Of a DNA stretch of 64,000 bases, positions 34,133 to 46,316 are shown piece after piece. The stretch is from Leisingera sp. S132 (lineage in GTDB: Bacteria > Pseudomonadota > Alphaproteobacteria > Rhodobacterales > Rhodobacteraceae). The notes beneath the pieces were generated by a model. It saw only the letters and a list, made by a program, of their open reading frames with translations. It was not told the DNA's origin and made no database searches. A program made the translations under genes and the position numbers. The stretch's first letter is position 1, and every line of letters begins with the position of its first letter. The stretch lies in NCBI RefSeq assembly GCF_025144465.1, contig NZ_CP083553.1, positions 1,610,001 through 1,674,000 of the forward strand. The letters are read 5' to 3'.

Positions 34133-35299
34133 TCAATCTTCCGTTTGCTCTTCAACTTCTTCAAGCCACGCCAGAATCTGTGCCCGATTGCCATCAAGCC
34201 GCGGGGCAGGGCGGCGGGTTGCCGGGTCCGGCAGGCCGCTCATCTTGATCGGATTGCCGGCAGACAGGTTTTCCGGGCGGCCGTCCTTGTCCAGAACGTC
34301 AACAACCATGTTGCGGGCCAGGATCTGCGGGTCGCGCAGCACCTGATCCACGGTCTGGATCGGACCGGTAGGAACGCCGGCCTCGCTCAGCACTGCAATC
34401 CAGTGATCCTTGGGCTGATCCAGAGTAATCGCTTCGATCAAGCGTTTCAGAAGGCGGGCGTTCTCGCAGCGCGCCGGGTTGGTGGCAAAGCGCGGGTCTG
34501 CGGCCAGCGGCAGCTGCAGGGCTTCGCAGAGCCGGGCAAACAGCGCGTCATTGCCTGCCGCGATCACGAACAGCCCGTCCGCAGCGTGGAAGGTCTCAAA
34601 CGGGGTGATTGACGGATGCCGCGCACCGGAAGGCTGGGGCGCTTTGCCACTGACGGACGTGATGGCGATGGCGTGTTCCAAGAGGGCCAGCTGGCTGTCG
34701 AGCATGGCGACGTCGATGAACCGGCCCTGGCCCGTTTTCTGCACGTCCAGAAGCGCGGCGAGGATGCCGTGGCCGAGAAACATGCCCGCAACGATGTCCC
34801 CGATGGAGGCGCCGACCCGGACCGGCTCGCGGTTCTTCTCGCCAGTGATCGACATGACGCCGCCGCGCGCCTGAACCACCATGTCATAGGCCGGTTTCAG
34901 GGCGTCGGGGCCGGTGTGCCCGAAGCCCGAGACCGCGCCGTAGATCAGCCGCGGGAACCGGGCGTGCAGGTCGTCCCAGCCGTAGCCCAGCCGCTGCATC
35001 ACGCCGGGACGGTAGTTTTCCAAAAGAACGTCTGCCTGGCCCAGAAGGCGTTCGAAGATTTCACGGTCCTGCGGCGCCTTCAGATCCAGCGCAATGCTTT
35101 GTTTGCCGTGGTTGATGGTGGCAAAATAAGCGCTGCTGCCGTTCTTGAAGGGCGGGAAGGCGCGGGTGTCGTCGCCTGCGCCGGGCCGTTCCACCTTGAT
35201 CACCCTGGCGCCGAGGTCCGACAGGATCATCGAGCAATAGGGGCCTGCCAGAACATGGGTCAGGTCCAGAACGGTGATGTTTTCCAAGGGGGCGGACAT
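34133..35299 (-). CDS. CoA transferase of the CaiB/BaiF (class III) family
   Basis: 388 residues from ATG 35299, with AGGA about seven bases upstream. The family opening ITVLDLTHVLAGPYCSMILSDLGARVIKVE, LLENYRPGVMQRLG, and the catalytic aspartate in AYDMVVQARGGVMSITG are present, and VAMLDSQLALLEHA follows. The enzyme moves CoA between organic acids; the substrates cannot be deduced. It is transcribed alone between the RACo-like gene and guaB, from which it diverges. Confidence 0.88.
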   Translation of the reverse strand: MSAPLENITVLDLTHVLAGPYCSMILSDLGARVIKVERPGAGDDTRAFPPFKNGSSAYFATINHGKQSIALDLKAPQDREIFERLLGQADVLLENYRPGVMQRLGYGWDDLHARFPRLIYGAVSGFGHTGPDALKPAYDMVVQARGGVMSITGEKNREPVRVGASIGDIVAGMFLGHGILAALLDVQKTGQGRFIDVAMLDSQLALLEHAIAITSVSGKAPQPSGARHPSITPFETFHAADGLFVIAAGNDALFARLCEALQLPLAADPRFATNPARCENARLLKRLIEAITLDQPKDHWIAVLSEAGVPTGPIQTVDQVLRDPQILARNMVVDVLDKDGRPENLSAGNPIKMSGLPDPATRRPAPRLDGNRAQILAWLEEVEEQTED

Positions 35300-35378
35300 G
35301 GCGAAATCCTGAATCATTTCTGCAGCTTTACTGATAGCCGGGGCAGCGCTGCGCGCTTTGACACAGATCAGCCTGCTG

Positions 35379-35410
35379 CCAAAGAATTGCTGCGGTGCAG
35401 GAATTCTTGG
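35379..35410. repeat. Inverted repeat in the guaB upstream region
   Basis: CCAAAGAATT and AATTCTTGG can pair with one bulged A around a 13-base loop. TTGACA at 35358-35363 lies just upstream and is a good -35 element, but no good -10 follows at 17 bases. The repeat could be an operator or a leader hairpin of guaB. Confidence 0.35.
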
Positions 35411-35476
35411 TGCCGGCCTCTTTCCACCCGCAAGCTTCTGTGCCATAGGGTCACCGCCAAACGGGGTTATGCATGA

Positions 35477-36934
<1,458 letters not shown>

Positions 36935-36982
36935 GACCATGATGGCCGCTTGTGAAAAGAACGCGGAATACGGGGCAGGGGC

Positions 36983-38158
36983 ATGACCCCCGCCGCCCGC
37001 CTGCAGGCGGCCATCGAAATCCTGGATCAGGTGCTGGCGGGGGAACCCGCCGAAAAGGCGCTGACTTCCTGGGGGCGGCGCAGCCGCTTTGCCGGGTCCA
37101 AGGACCGGGCAGCAGTGCGCGATCATGTGTTTGATGCGGTGCGCTGCCTGCGCTCGCATGCTGCCCTTGGCGGCAGCCGCAGCGGACGCGGGCTGATTCT
37201 GGGCGCATTGCGCGAGGCGGGACAGGACCCCGATGAGTTCTTCACCGGCCAGGGACATGCGCCCGCACCGCTGACCGATGCCGAGCGGGTGCAACCGCCT
37301 GCGCCCGTGGGGCCGGAAGCGCTGGATGTTCCTGCTTGGCTCTGGCCGGAGTTCAGCGCCAGCCTGGGAGATCAGGCTGAGGCTGCGGCACTGGCGCTGC
37401 GCAGGCGGGCGCCGGTGCATCTGCGGGTGAACACCGCACGCGGAACAGTTGAACAGGCAGTGAAGGCCTTGGCCGGCGAAGGTATCCAGACCGTGGCGCA
37501 TCTTGCAGCGGCAACCGCTCTGGAAGTGACCGAAGGCGCGCGAAAACTGCGCAATGCCAAGCCCTATCAGAATGGCCTGGTGGAGTTGCAGGACGCAGCC
37601 AGTCAGGCGGTGACGGACCGTCTGCCGCTGAAGGATGGCATGAAGGTCCTGGACTATTGTGCCGGCGGCGGCGGCAAGTCTTTGGCCATGGCGGCCAGGG
37701 CCAGCCTCCAGAGTTTTGCACATGACGCCGACCCGCGGCGGATGAAGGACCTGCCAGAGCGTGCTGCGCGGGCGGGAGCAAGGGTTTCGCTGGTTTCAAC
37801 CTCAGATCTGGACCGCTCCGGCCCGTTTGATCTGGTTCTGTGCGACGTGCCTTGTTCCGGTTCAGGCTCCTGGCGGCGGGCGCCGGAAGGTAAATGGCGT
37901 CTGACCGCCGAAGGGCTGGCGGATCTGCAACGCCTCCAGGGAGAAATCCTGCGCAAGGCGGCGGGGCTGGTGGCGCCGGACGGGGTGCTGGCCTATGCGA
38001 CCTGTTCCATGCTTGATGGTGAAAACAGCGCGCAAGTTCAGAGGTTTATCGAGGAAAGTCCGGACTGGCAGCTGGAGGGTCAACACGGTTGGCAAGTGCA
38101 GGACGGCACCGATGGGTTCTATGTTGCCATGTTGACGCGTGCGAAACGCGGTTGTTAG
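36983..38158 (+). CDS. RsmB-like 16S rRNA m5C methyltransferase (NOL1/NOP2/Sun family)
   Basis: 391 residues. The SAM-binding motif is VLDYCAGGGGKSLAMAA, and the two cysteines of the RNA m5C mechanism are in DVPCSGSGSWRR and YATCSML. The N-terminal region (about residues 1-130) is helical, like the NusB-related part of RsmB, though shorter. The product should methylate a cytosine in rRNA. The exact position (967 in E. coli for RsmB) is inferred from family only. Confidence 0.87.
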   Translation: MTPAARLQAAIEILDQVLAGEPAEKALTSWGRRSRFAGSKDRAAVRDHVFDAVRCLRSHAALGGSRSGRGLILGALREAGQDPDEFFTGQGHAPAPLTDAERVQPPAPVGPEALDVPAWLWPEFSASLGDQAEAAALALRRRAPVHLRVNTARGTVEQAVKALAGEGIQTVAHLAAATALEVTEGARKLRNAKPYQNGLVELQDAASQAVTDRLPLKDGMKVLDYCAGGGGKSLAMAARASLQSFAHDADPRRMKDLPERAARAGARVSLVSTSDLDRSGPFDLVLCDVPCSGSGSWRRAPEGKWRLTAEGLADLQRLQGEILRKAAGLVAPDGVLAYATCSMLDGENSAQVQRFIEESPDWQLEGQHGWQVQDGTDGFYVAMLTRAKRGC

Positions 38159-38186
38159 GGTTTGGACCGTAGAACCTTTGTGTTTC

Positions 38187-38202
38187 TTAACGTGGTTTTA
38201 AC
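38187..38202. promoter_or_regulatory. CtrA binding site upstream of cckA
   Basis: TTAA-CGTGGTT-TTAAC matches the alphaproteobacterial CtrA consensus TTAA-N7-TTAAC at every fixed base. It lies 49 bases before the cckA start codon. CckA sets CtrA phosphorylation, so the site suggests feedback. Confidence 0.65.
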
Positions 38203-38250
38203 CTAAACCGCCGCGTTATGGCGGCAAACTGCACTGACCATGGAGCCGCA

Positions 38251-40566
38251 ATGTCCGGTCGCCTTGAATCCTCCGTCCCGGAACTGCGCGTTTACGCACC
38301 TGAACATGCCCGGCTGGCGGCAACCCTGCTGCTGGCGGTGATGCTGATGGCTGCACCTTGGATCCTTCCGCTGCCGCACTGGATGGGCCGCGGCCTGGTC
38401 ATGGTGGGGCTGACGCTGGCGGCGGTTGCAGCGCTTCTGGTGGTGCAGGCGCGGATGCGGCTGAACGCGCGGGCGATGGCGGCGGAGCTGCTGACCGGCT
38501 TCATTGAAAAGGATGCGACCCCCAGCTTTGTCACCGACGGTGACGGAATGATCCACGCGTGCAATGGCGCTGCCGTTAAACGGTTTGAAGACGCGGGCCG
38601 CGAAACGCTGGCAGGCTCGCTGCGATCGATCCTCGCCAACCCTTCTGCAGTGCTCTACCGGCTGCAAAGCCGCGCCCGTGTCGATGGTGCGGCACGTGAG
38701 GATATCGTTACCCGCCGTGGCCATGTGCGTCTGGCGGTGCACCAGATGAGCGGCGGCAGTTTCCTGTGGCGGGTCGAGGATATCCTGGACCGGGGCGGCA
38801 ATGGCCGTGGTGCCGATGCGCTGCCGGTGCCGATGATTACCGTGGGCCGCACGGGCGCGGTGCTGTTTATGAACGAGGCCGCACGCAGCCTGATCGGCGA
38901 ACGGGTGAAGTCCACGGACCGGCTGTTTCCGGCGCTTCCGGTGCTGCCGGGGCAGATCAACACGCTCAGCACCAAGAGGGGGCCGGTGCAGGTGCTTGTG
39001 AGCGAGCAGAACCGCAGCCAGGGGCGCAGCGAACTGTTTCTGATGGAAGTGGATGAAAGCAGTTTTGAATCCGCCCAGGCAGGGTTCGAGGCGCTTCCGG
39101 TGCCCTTCCTCAAGGTGGCGCCGTCGGGTGAGATCCTGAGCAGCAACCGGATGGCGCTCCGGCTTCTTGGGGTCGACAGCTGCGCCAGTCTGAAACTGGG
39201 CCAGCTTATGGAAGGCCTTGGCCGCCCGATGTCGGATTGGCTGCGCGATACCGCGGACGGGCTGGCTCCGAATAAATCGGAATTCCTCCGTCTGTCGCGT
39301 TCTGACAAAGAGGTTTTTGTACAGGTCACGCTGACCCGCGTGGTGGAAGACGGGACGCCGCTGCTGATCGCCGTTCTGAATGACGCAACTGAGCTGAAGA
39401 CGCTGGAGGCGCAATTCGTCCAAAGCCAGAAGATGCAGGCGATCGGCCAGCTGGCAGGCGGGGTTGCGCATGACTTCAACAACCTGCTGACGGCGATATC
39501 CGGCCATTGCGACCTGCTGCTGTTGCGCCATGACCAGGGCGATCAGGACTATGGCGATCTGATCCAGATCCATGAAAATGCTAACCGGGCGGCGTCGCTG
39601 GTGAGCCAGCTGCTGGCGTTCTCCCGCAAGCAGACCTTGCAGCCGGAAACTCTGGATGTTCGGGATACGCTGTCCGATCTGACCCACCTTCTGAACCGCC
39701 TGGTAGGAGAGAAGGTCACACTGACGCTTAGCCACGATCCGGTGATGAAATCGATCCGGGCCGACAAGCGGCAGCTGGAGCAGGTGCTGATGAACCTGGT
39801 GGTGAACGCCCGCGATGCGATGCCTCAGGGCGGTGAGATCCGGGTCGAGACCGAGGTCGTTTCGCTCGACAAGCCGCTGGAACGGAACCGGGCAACTGTA
39901 CCCGCTGGTGACTGGGTGACGGTGAAAGTGTCAGACGAGGGTGTCGGGATTGCACCGGACAAGCTGCAAAAGGTGTTTGAGCCGTTCTATACCACCAAGC
40001 GCACGGGTGAGGGGACTGGCCTGGGCTTGTCCACGGCCTACGGTATCATCAAGCAGACCGGCGGCTATATCTTTGTCGATTCGGTGAAAGGCCATGGAAC
40101 GCAGTTCACCCTGTTTTTTCCAGTCTACAAGCAGCAGGCTGAGCAGCTGGCCGCGGAAAAACCGGAAGCAGGCGCCGACAAGGCTGCCGCTGCTCAGCAT
40201 GGTGAAGGTGTCGTTCTGCTGGTCGAAGACGAGGCGCCGGTGCGTGCTTTTGCGTCCCGCGCGCTCCGGATGCGCGGCTACACGGTGCTGGAGGCAGAAT
40301 CGGCTGAGGATGCCCTGCGCACGCTGGAAGATCCCGGTCTGACGGTGGACGTGTTCGTGACAGACGTGGTGATGCCGGGCATGGACGGCCCCAGCTGGGT
40401 GCGCGAAGCGCTGAAGGAGCGGCCGGACACTCGCGTGGTTTTTGTTTCCGGCTATGCAGAGGGCGCCTTTGGCGAAGCAGAGCCGGATGTGCCGAACTCT
40501 GTCTTCCTGCCAAAACCTTTCTCTCTCAACCAGTTGACCGAGACGGTGCACGCGCAACTGCATTGA
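38251..40566 (+). CDS. cckA: Hybrid histidine kinase CckA
   Basis: 771 residues from ATG 38251, with GGAG six bases upstream; ATG 38218 lacks a site. Two membrane segments ([20 protein letters not shown] and [20 protein letters not shown]) anchor it, followed by PAS-type domains. The kinase core has His407 in [16 protein letters not shown], the N box [16 protein letters not shown] and G boxes DEGVGIAPD and [12 protein letters not shown] receiver domain carries the phospho-acceptor Asp705 in [13 protein letters not shown]. Through ChpT, CckA phosphorylates or dephosphorylates CtrA, which controls motility, gene transfer agents and cell-cycle functions in this group. Confidence 0.95.
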   Translation: MSGRLESSVPELRVYAPEHARLAATLLLAVMLMAAPWILPLPHWMGRGLVMVGLTLAAVAALLVVQARMRLNARAMAAELLTGFIEKDATPSFVTDGDGMIHACNGAAVKRFEDAGRETLAGSLRSILANPSAVLYRLQSRARVDGAAREDIVTRRGHVRLAVHQMSGGSFLWRVEDILDRGGNGRGADALPVPMITVGRTGAVLFMNEAARSLIGERVKSTDRLFPALPVLPGQINTLSTKRGPVQVLVSEQNRSQGRSELFLMEVDESSFESAQAGFEALPVPFLKVAPSGEILSSNRMALRLLGVDSCASLKLGQLMEGLGRPMSDWLRDTADGLAPNKSEFLRLSRSDKEVFVQVTLTRVVEDGTPLLIAVLNDATELKTLEAQFVQSQKMQAIGQLAGGVAHDFNNLLTAISGHCDLLLLRHDQGDQDYGDLIQIHENANRAASLVSQLLAFSRKQTLQPETLDVRDTLSDLTHLLNRLVGEKVTLTLSHDPVMKSIRADKRQLEQVLMNLVVNARDAMPQGGEIRVETEVVSLDKPLERNRATVPAGDWVTVKVSDEGVGIAPDKLQKVFEPFYTTKRTGEGTGLGLSTAYGIIKQTGGYIFVDSVKGHGTQFTLFFPVYKQQAEQLAAEKPEAGADKAAAAQHGEGVVLLVEDEAPVRAFASRALRMRGYTVLEAESAEDALRTLEDPGLTVDVFVTDVVMPGMDGPSWVREALKERPDTRVVFVSGYAEGAFGEAEPDVPNSVFLPKPFSLNQLTETVHAQLH

Positions 40567-40601
40567 GGGGGTGAACCGCCGTTGCCGGCGGACCGTATCC
40601 G

Positions 40602-41201
40602 TCAGCGGGCCGTGATGCTGTTGTAGAGCTCGAACTCCGCCGCGCGTTTGCGCCGCAGGTGCGCTTCTGTCTCCTGGCTGAGCTCCGTGGCAGCCTGAGG
40701 GCTCACGTTTTTGCGCTCCAGACGGATTTCTGTGTCCAGGCGGGTTTCGAGAAACGTTGTCAGCGCTTCCTGATCCTCGTAGCGGAACAGATGGTTCACC
40801 CTGCAGCCATTGGGCTGCGTCTCCAGGAACTTTGCCTGACTGCCGACATTGGCAAAGGCTGGCGGTTTGCCCTTGCAATAGGCGTGCAGGAAGTCGTCGA
40901 AGCTGATCCCCTTGGTTGAATTCGGCTGACCGTCAAGTGCAGGCCGCTGACGGTACCGGTACCAGCTGCCGAGCCAGCTGACGGGTTCCCGTATCACTGC
41001 TGCAACCTCCAATTCCGCCCCGCAAACCTTTTCGAACATCGGCCGGATCCAGCGGTTGTAGCGGTAGAGCGGCGCGTGTTTCAGCTCCGGCGGATCGGAA
41101 ATCACCAGATCGGCGCGGTCTCGCAGGGCCGCCTGAAACGCGGTGGTGCCGGTTTTGGGAACAGACAGAAGTGCCAGCCGTTCCTTAAAAAAAATCATCA
41201 T
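40602..41201 (-). CDS. Sulfotransferase-family protein
   Basis: 199 residues from ATG 41201; a second ATG follows directly, and only a weak ACGGA site is present. The 5' sulfate-nucleotide loop is LLSVPKTGTTAFQAALRD, and AAVIREPVSWLGSWYRYR matches the 3' phosphate-binding region of PAPS-dependent sulfotransferases. The substrate is unknown; roseobacter relatives are thought to modify surface sugars. The second to sixth codons run through eight T residues, which could slip. A CtrA-like sequence with one mismatch overlaps the upstream region. Confidence 0.75.
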   Translation of the reverse strand: MMIFFKERLALLSVPKTGTTAFQAALRDRADLVISDPPELKHAPLYRYNRWIRPMFEKVCGAELEVAAVIREPVSWLGSWYRYRQRPALDGQPNSTKGISFDDFLHAYCKGKPPAFANVGSQAKFLETQPNGCRVNHLFRYEDQEALTTFLETRLDTEIRLERKNVSPQAATELSQETEAHLRRKRAAEFELYNSITAR

Positions 41202-41204
41202 TCC

Positions 41205-41220
41205 GTTAACTGCCCGGTAA
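41205..41220. promoter_or_regulatory. CtrA-like site before the sulfotransferase gene, one mismatch
   Basis: On the reverse strand TTAC-N7-TTAAC differs from the CtrA consensus at one base. It ends 4 bases before the start codon, so as an operator it would imply a transcript starting further upstream. Confidence 0.25.
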
Positions 41221-41293
41221 ATAATCTTGCTGCCGATTAACCATAAACCAATCTTTAACACCCCTGTCCCGAAGTGGGTACACCAGAAACTTG

Positions 41294-41322
41294 TTGCAAT
41301 GTTCTCTTTTTGATCTCATATA
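41294..41322 (+). promoter_or_regulatory. recA promoter
   Basis: TTGCAA at 41294-41299 and CATATA at 41317-41322 are separated by 17 bases. Both SOS boxes overlap or adjoin this promoter. Confidence 0.55.
41301..41315 (+). promoter_or_regulatory. LexA box 1 of recA (GTTC-N7-GATC)
   Basis: GTTC, seven bases, GATC lies between the promoter elements. This variant is the form described for the recA promoter of Rhodobacter sphaeroides; the general alphaproteobacterial SOS box is GTTC-N7-GTTC. Confidence 0.65.
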
Positions 41323-41337
41323 GAACAAGAGGTGAAC
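41323..41337 (-). promoter_or_regulatory. LexA box 2 of recA (perfect GTTC-N7-GTTC, reverse strand)
   Basis: GAAC-AAGAGGT-GAAC is the exact reverse complement form of the alphaproteobacterial LexA box. It lies immediately downstream of the -10 element and would cover the transcription start. Confidence 0.75.
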
Positions 41338-41393
41338 AAAGCAGTGATTGCCGCGCGCCCCGGTGTGTGACACATAGAAAAGGACAAGGGACT

Positions 41394-42461
41394 ATGGCGG
41401 ATCTTTTGACCATGAAAAATAAAGTAAGCGGTGACAAGCAAAAGGCGCTCGACAGCGCGCTTGCCCAGATTGAGCGGCAGTTCGGCAAAGGCTCGATCAT
41501 GAAGCTCGGCGACGGCAATGCCATGCAGGAGATCGAGGCGAGCTCAACCGGCTCTCTGGGGCTTGACATTGCGCTGGGGATCGGCGGCCTGCCGATGGGC
41601 CGGATCATTGAAATCTACGGCCCGGAAAGCTCAGGCAAAACCACGCTAACCCTGCACTGCATTGCAGAACAGCAGAAGAAGGGCGGCGTCTGCGCCTTTG
41701 TCGACGCGGAACACGCGTTGGACCCCCAATATGCGGCCAAGCTGGGCGTTGATCTGGATGAGCTGCTGATCTCGCAGCCTGACACCGGTGAACAGGCGCT
41801 GGAAATCACCGATACGCTGGTGCGCTCCGGCGCGGTCAACATGGTGATCGTCGACTCGGTGGCAGCACTGACCCCGAAGTCGGAGCTTGAGGGCGACATG
41901 GGCGACAGCAGCGTCGGCGTGCAGGCCCGCCTGATGAGCCAGGCAATGCGCAAGCTGACCGGCTCCATCAGCCGTTCCAAGTGCATGGTGATCTTCATCA
42001 ACCAGATCCGCATGAAGATCGGCGTGATGTTCGGCTCCCCCGAAACCACCACTGGCGGCAACGCGCTGAAATTCTATTCCTCTGTCCGGCTGGACATCCG
42101 CCGCATCGGCTCGATCAAGGACCGGGACGAGGTGGTCGGCAACGCAACCCGCGTCAAGGTGGTGAAGAACAAGGTGGCACCGCCCTTCAAGCAGGTGGAA
42201 TTCGACATCATGTATGGCGAAGGCATCTCCAAGATGGGCGAACTGCTGGATCTGGGCGTGGCCGCCGGTGTCGTCAACAAGTCCGGCGCCTGGTTCTCTT
42301 ACGGGGACGAGCGGATCGGGCAGGGGCGTGAGAACGCCAAGACTTTCCTGAGGGAAAACCCGGCCATCGCTTTCGACATCGAGGACAAGATCCGCGCATC
42401 GCATGGCCTGGAGTTCGAGCGCCCTGACGTGGGCGATGCAGATGACATACTTGAGGCTTAA
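41394..42461 (+). CDS. recA: Recombinase RecA
   Basis: 355 residues from ATG 41394, with AAGGACAAGGG upstream. Walker A is GPESSGKT at about residues 76-83, Walker B is [12 protein letters not shown], loop L2 follows [22 protein letters not shown], and the C-terminus is acidic. RecA forms filaments on single-stranded DNA, drives recombination repair and triggers LexA cleavage. Two SOS boxes at the promoter show damage induction, and a strong terminator follows, so it is monocistronic. Confidence 0.99.
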   Translation: MADLLTMKNKVSGDKQKALDSALAQIERQFGKGSIMKLGDGNAMQEIEASSTGSLGLDIALGIGGLPMGRIIEIYGPESSGKTTLTLHCIAEQQKKGGVCAFVDAEHALDPQYAAKLGVDLDELLISQPDTGEQALEITDTLVRSGAVNMVIVDSVAALTPKSELEGDMGDSSVGVQARLMSQAMRKLTGSISRSKCMVIFINQIRMKIGVMFGSPETTTGGNALKFYSSVRLDIRRIGSIKDRDEVVGNATRVKVVKNKVAPPFKQVEFDIMYGEGISKMGELLDLGVAAGVVNKSGAWFSYGDERIGQGRENAKTFLRENPAIAFDIEDKIRASHGLEFERPDVGDADDILEA

Positions 42462-42496
42462 GCGCCGGAAAATCTGATCAAATCCCGAAAGGGTGA

Positions 42497-42523
42497 GGGC
42501 GTAGCGCAGGCTGCGCCCTTTTT
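42497..42523 (+). terminator. recA terminator
   Basis: GGGCGTAGC and GCTGCGCCC pair over nine bases (one G-T) around a GCAG loop and are followed by TTTTT. This is a classical intrinsic terminator 35 bases after the recA stop. Confidence 0.85.
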
Positions 42524-42617
42524 CGCAGGCGATGCCGCTTACCGCTGTGGACAGCGCCCGGGCGCGGGGGTAAACCTGCCCGGAACGCTTGTTTTAAGCC
42601 CGCAAGAGATCCCGCAC

Positions 42618-45269
<2,652 letters not shown>

Positions 45270-45292
45270 CCATTTGGTCAAAAAACACTTGG

Positions 45293-45326
45293 TCTTTCCG
45301 GCAATCTGCCTAAGCTGCCGGAAAGA
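45293..45326 (+). repeat. Eleven-base-pair hairpin between alaS and the DUF1330 gene
   Basis: TCTTTCCGGCA at 45293-45303 pairs perfectly with TGCCGGAAAGA at 45316-45326 around a 12-base loop. No T-run follows. It lies 24 bases after the alaS stop and 20 bases before the next start, so it may protect the alaS message or control the next gene. Confidence 0.5.
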
Positions 45327-45346
45327 TCATCACTAGGGAGGCTCCG

Positions 45347-45634
45347 ATGCCCGCACTTTGGATTGCACATGTGACCGTTACCGACGCTGACGCCTATGGC
45401 AAATATGCCGAATTGGCTGGTCCTGCCGTTGCCAAGCATGGCGGCGAATTCATCGCCCGCGGCGGCCGGTTCGTGCAGCTGGAAGGCAAGGAGCGCCCGC
45501 GCAATGTGGTGGCGAAATTCCCCAGTGTCGAAGCTGCGGTGGATTGTTATCACAGCCCGGAATACCAGGAGGCGCTAAACCACGCGCGCGGCGCGTCTGA
45601 GCGCGAATTGATGGTGGTGGAAACCAGCGAGTAA
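45347..45634 (+). CDS. DUF1330 family protein
   Basis: 95 residues with GGGAGG upstream of ATG 45347. The family pattern is clear: IAHVTVTDADAYGKYAELAGPAVAKHGGEFIARGG, then VVAKFPSVEAAVDCYHSPEYQEAL, which builds a dimeric ferredoxin-like barrel. DUF1330 proteins are widespread small cytosolic proteins without an agreed function. A strong terminator follows, so it is a short unit after alaS. Confidence 0.9.
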   Translation: MPALWIAHVTVTDADAYGKYAELAGPAVAKHGGEFIARGGRFVQLEGKERPRNVVAKFPSVEAAVDCYHSPEYQEALNHARGASERELMVVETSE

Positions 45635-45674
45635 GCGCCGGGCAGGCAGAGATATTCTGTTTGACAAAAATTGA

Positions 45675-45705
45675 CCCCATTTGGCGTTCTGCCAAATGGG
45701 GTTTT
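45675..45705 (+). terminator. Terminator after the DUF1330 gene
   Basis: CCCCATTTGGC and GCCAAATGGGG form a perfect 11-base stem with loop GTTCT, followed by TTTT. It is a clear intrinsic terminator. Confidence 0.85.
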
Positions 45706-45877
45706 CGTGTTAGAGGGGAAGGGTTGCATGAGCGTCTGAACACCATTGCGGTGTGTGTGCTGCCGTGTTGATAGCGAGAGACCAGAACGGCGAATTCACG
45801 GGAGTTTTCCCAAGAAAGTTATGCGGATGAGCTTGTGATCTGCTGGATCATGGTCAACGCAAGATGGAAGCCGTGCC

Positions 45878-46261
45878 ATGATTGTTCACATTATCTCCGG
45901 TGCACAGCCGGGTCCGCAACCTGGCCCGCAGCAGGCGCTGCAAGCTCAGCAGGCCCAACGCTCGGACGAGAGACTGTTTTCCGCGCAACCTGCCTCCCAA
46001 ATACCAAGCAGCGCGGCGGCGTCCATGGTGGTTTTGGCTGTGCCGGATGCAGGCCGGGGGCGTAATGCCGAATTGCAGTCCGCGCTTAATCAGCAGCCCA
46101 AAGGCGGCGGCACGAGCGGTATCAATGAAGACGCTTTGAAAGTGCTGGAGGATGTTTTGAGCAATACATCGTCAGATGATGAATTCCGCGCAGAACTGAG
46201 GACGCAATTGGCTGCGGCCGGCCATGACCCGTCAAAGCCGATTATGGATATCCGGGTCTGA
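45878..46261 (+). CDS. Hypothetical protein, low-complexity N-terminus
   Basis: 127 residues from ATG 45878. The first half is rich in Gln, Ala and Pro (QPGPQPGPQQALQAQQAQ), without a signal peptide or membrane span. The second half has a more ordered helical stretch (NEDALKVLEDVLSNTSSDDEFRAELRTQLAAAG). I do not recognise it. It is isolated between two terminators, with a 172-base gap upstream in which I see no clear promoter. Confidence 0.6.
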   Translation: MIVHIISGAQPGPQPGPQQALQAQQAQRSDERLFSAQPASQIPSSAAASMVVLAVPDAGRGRNAELQSALNQQPKGGGTSGINEDALKVLEDVLSNTSSDDEFRAELRTQLAAAGHDPSKPIMDIRV

Positions 46262-46283
46262 GGGGCGGCTGGCCTGTCAAGGA

Positions 46284-46309
46284 AAAGGCCGCTCTGCTGA
46301 GCGGCCTTT
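46284..46309. terminator. Bidirectional terminator between the hypothetical gene and typA
   Basis: AAAGGCCGCT and AGCGGCCTTT form a perfect 10-base stem with a six-base loop, ending in A- and T-runs on both strands. It sits between two convergent stops and can serve both genes. Confidence 0.8.
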
Positions 46310-46316
46310 GTTGTTC

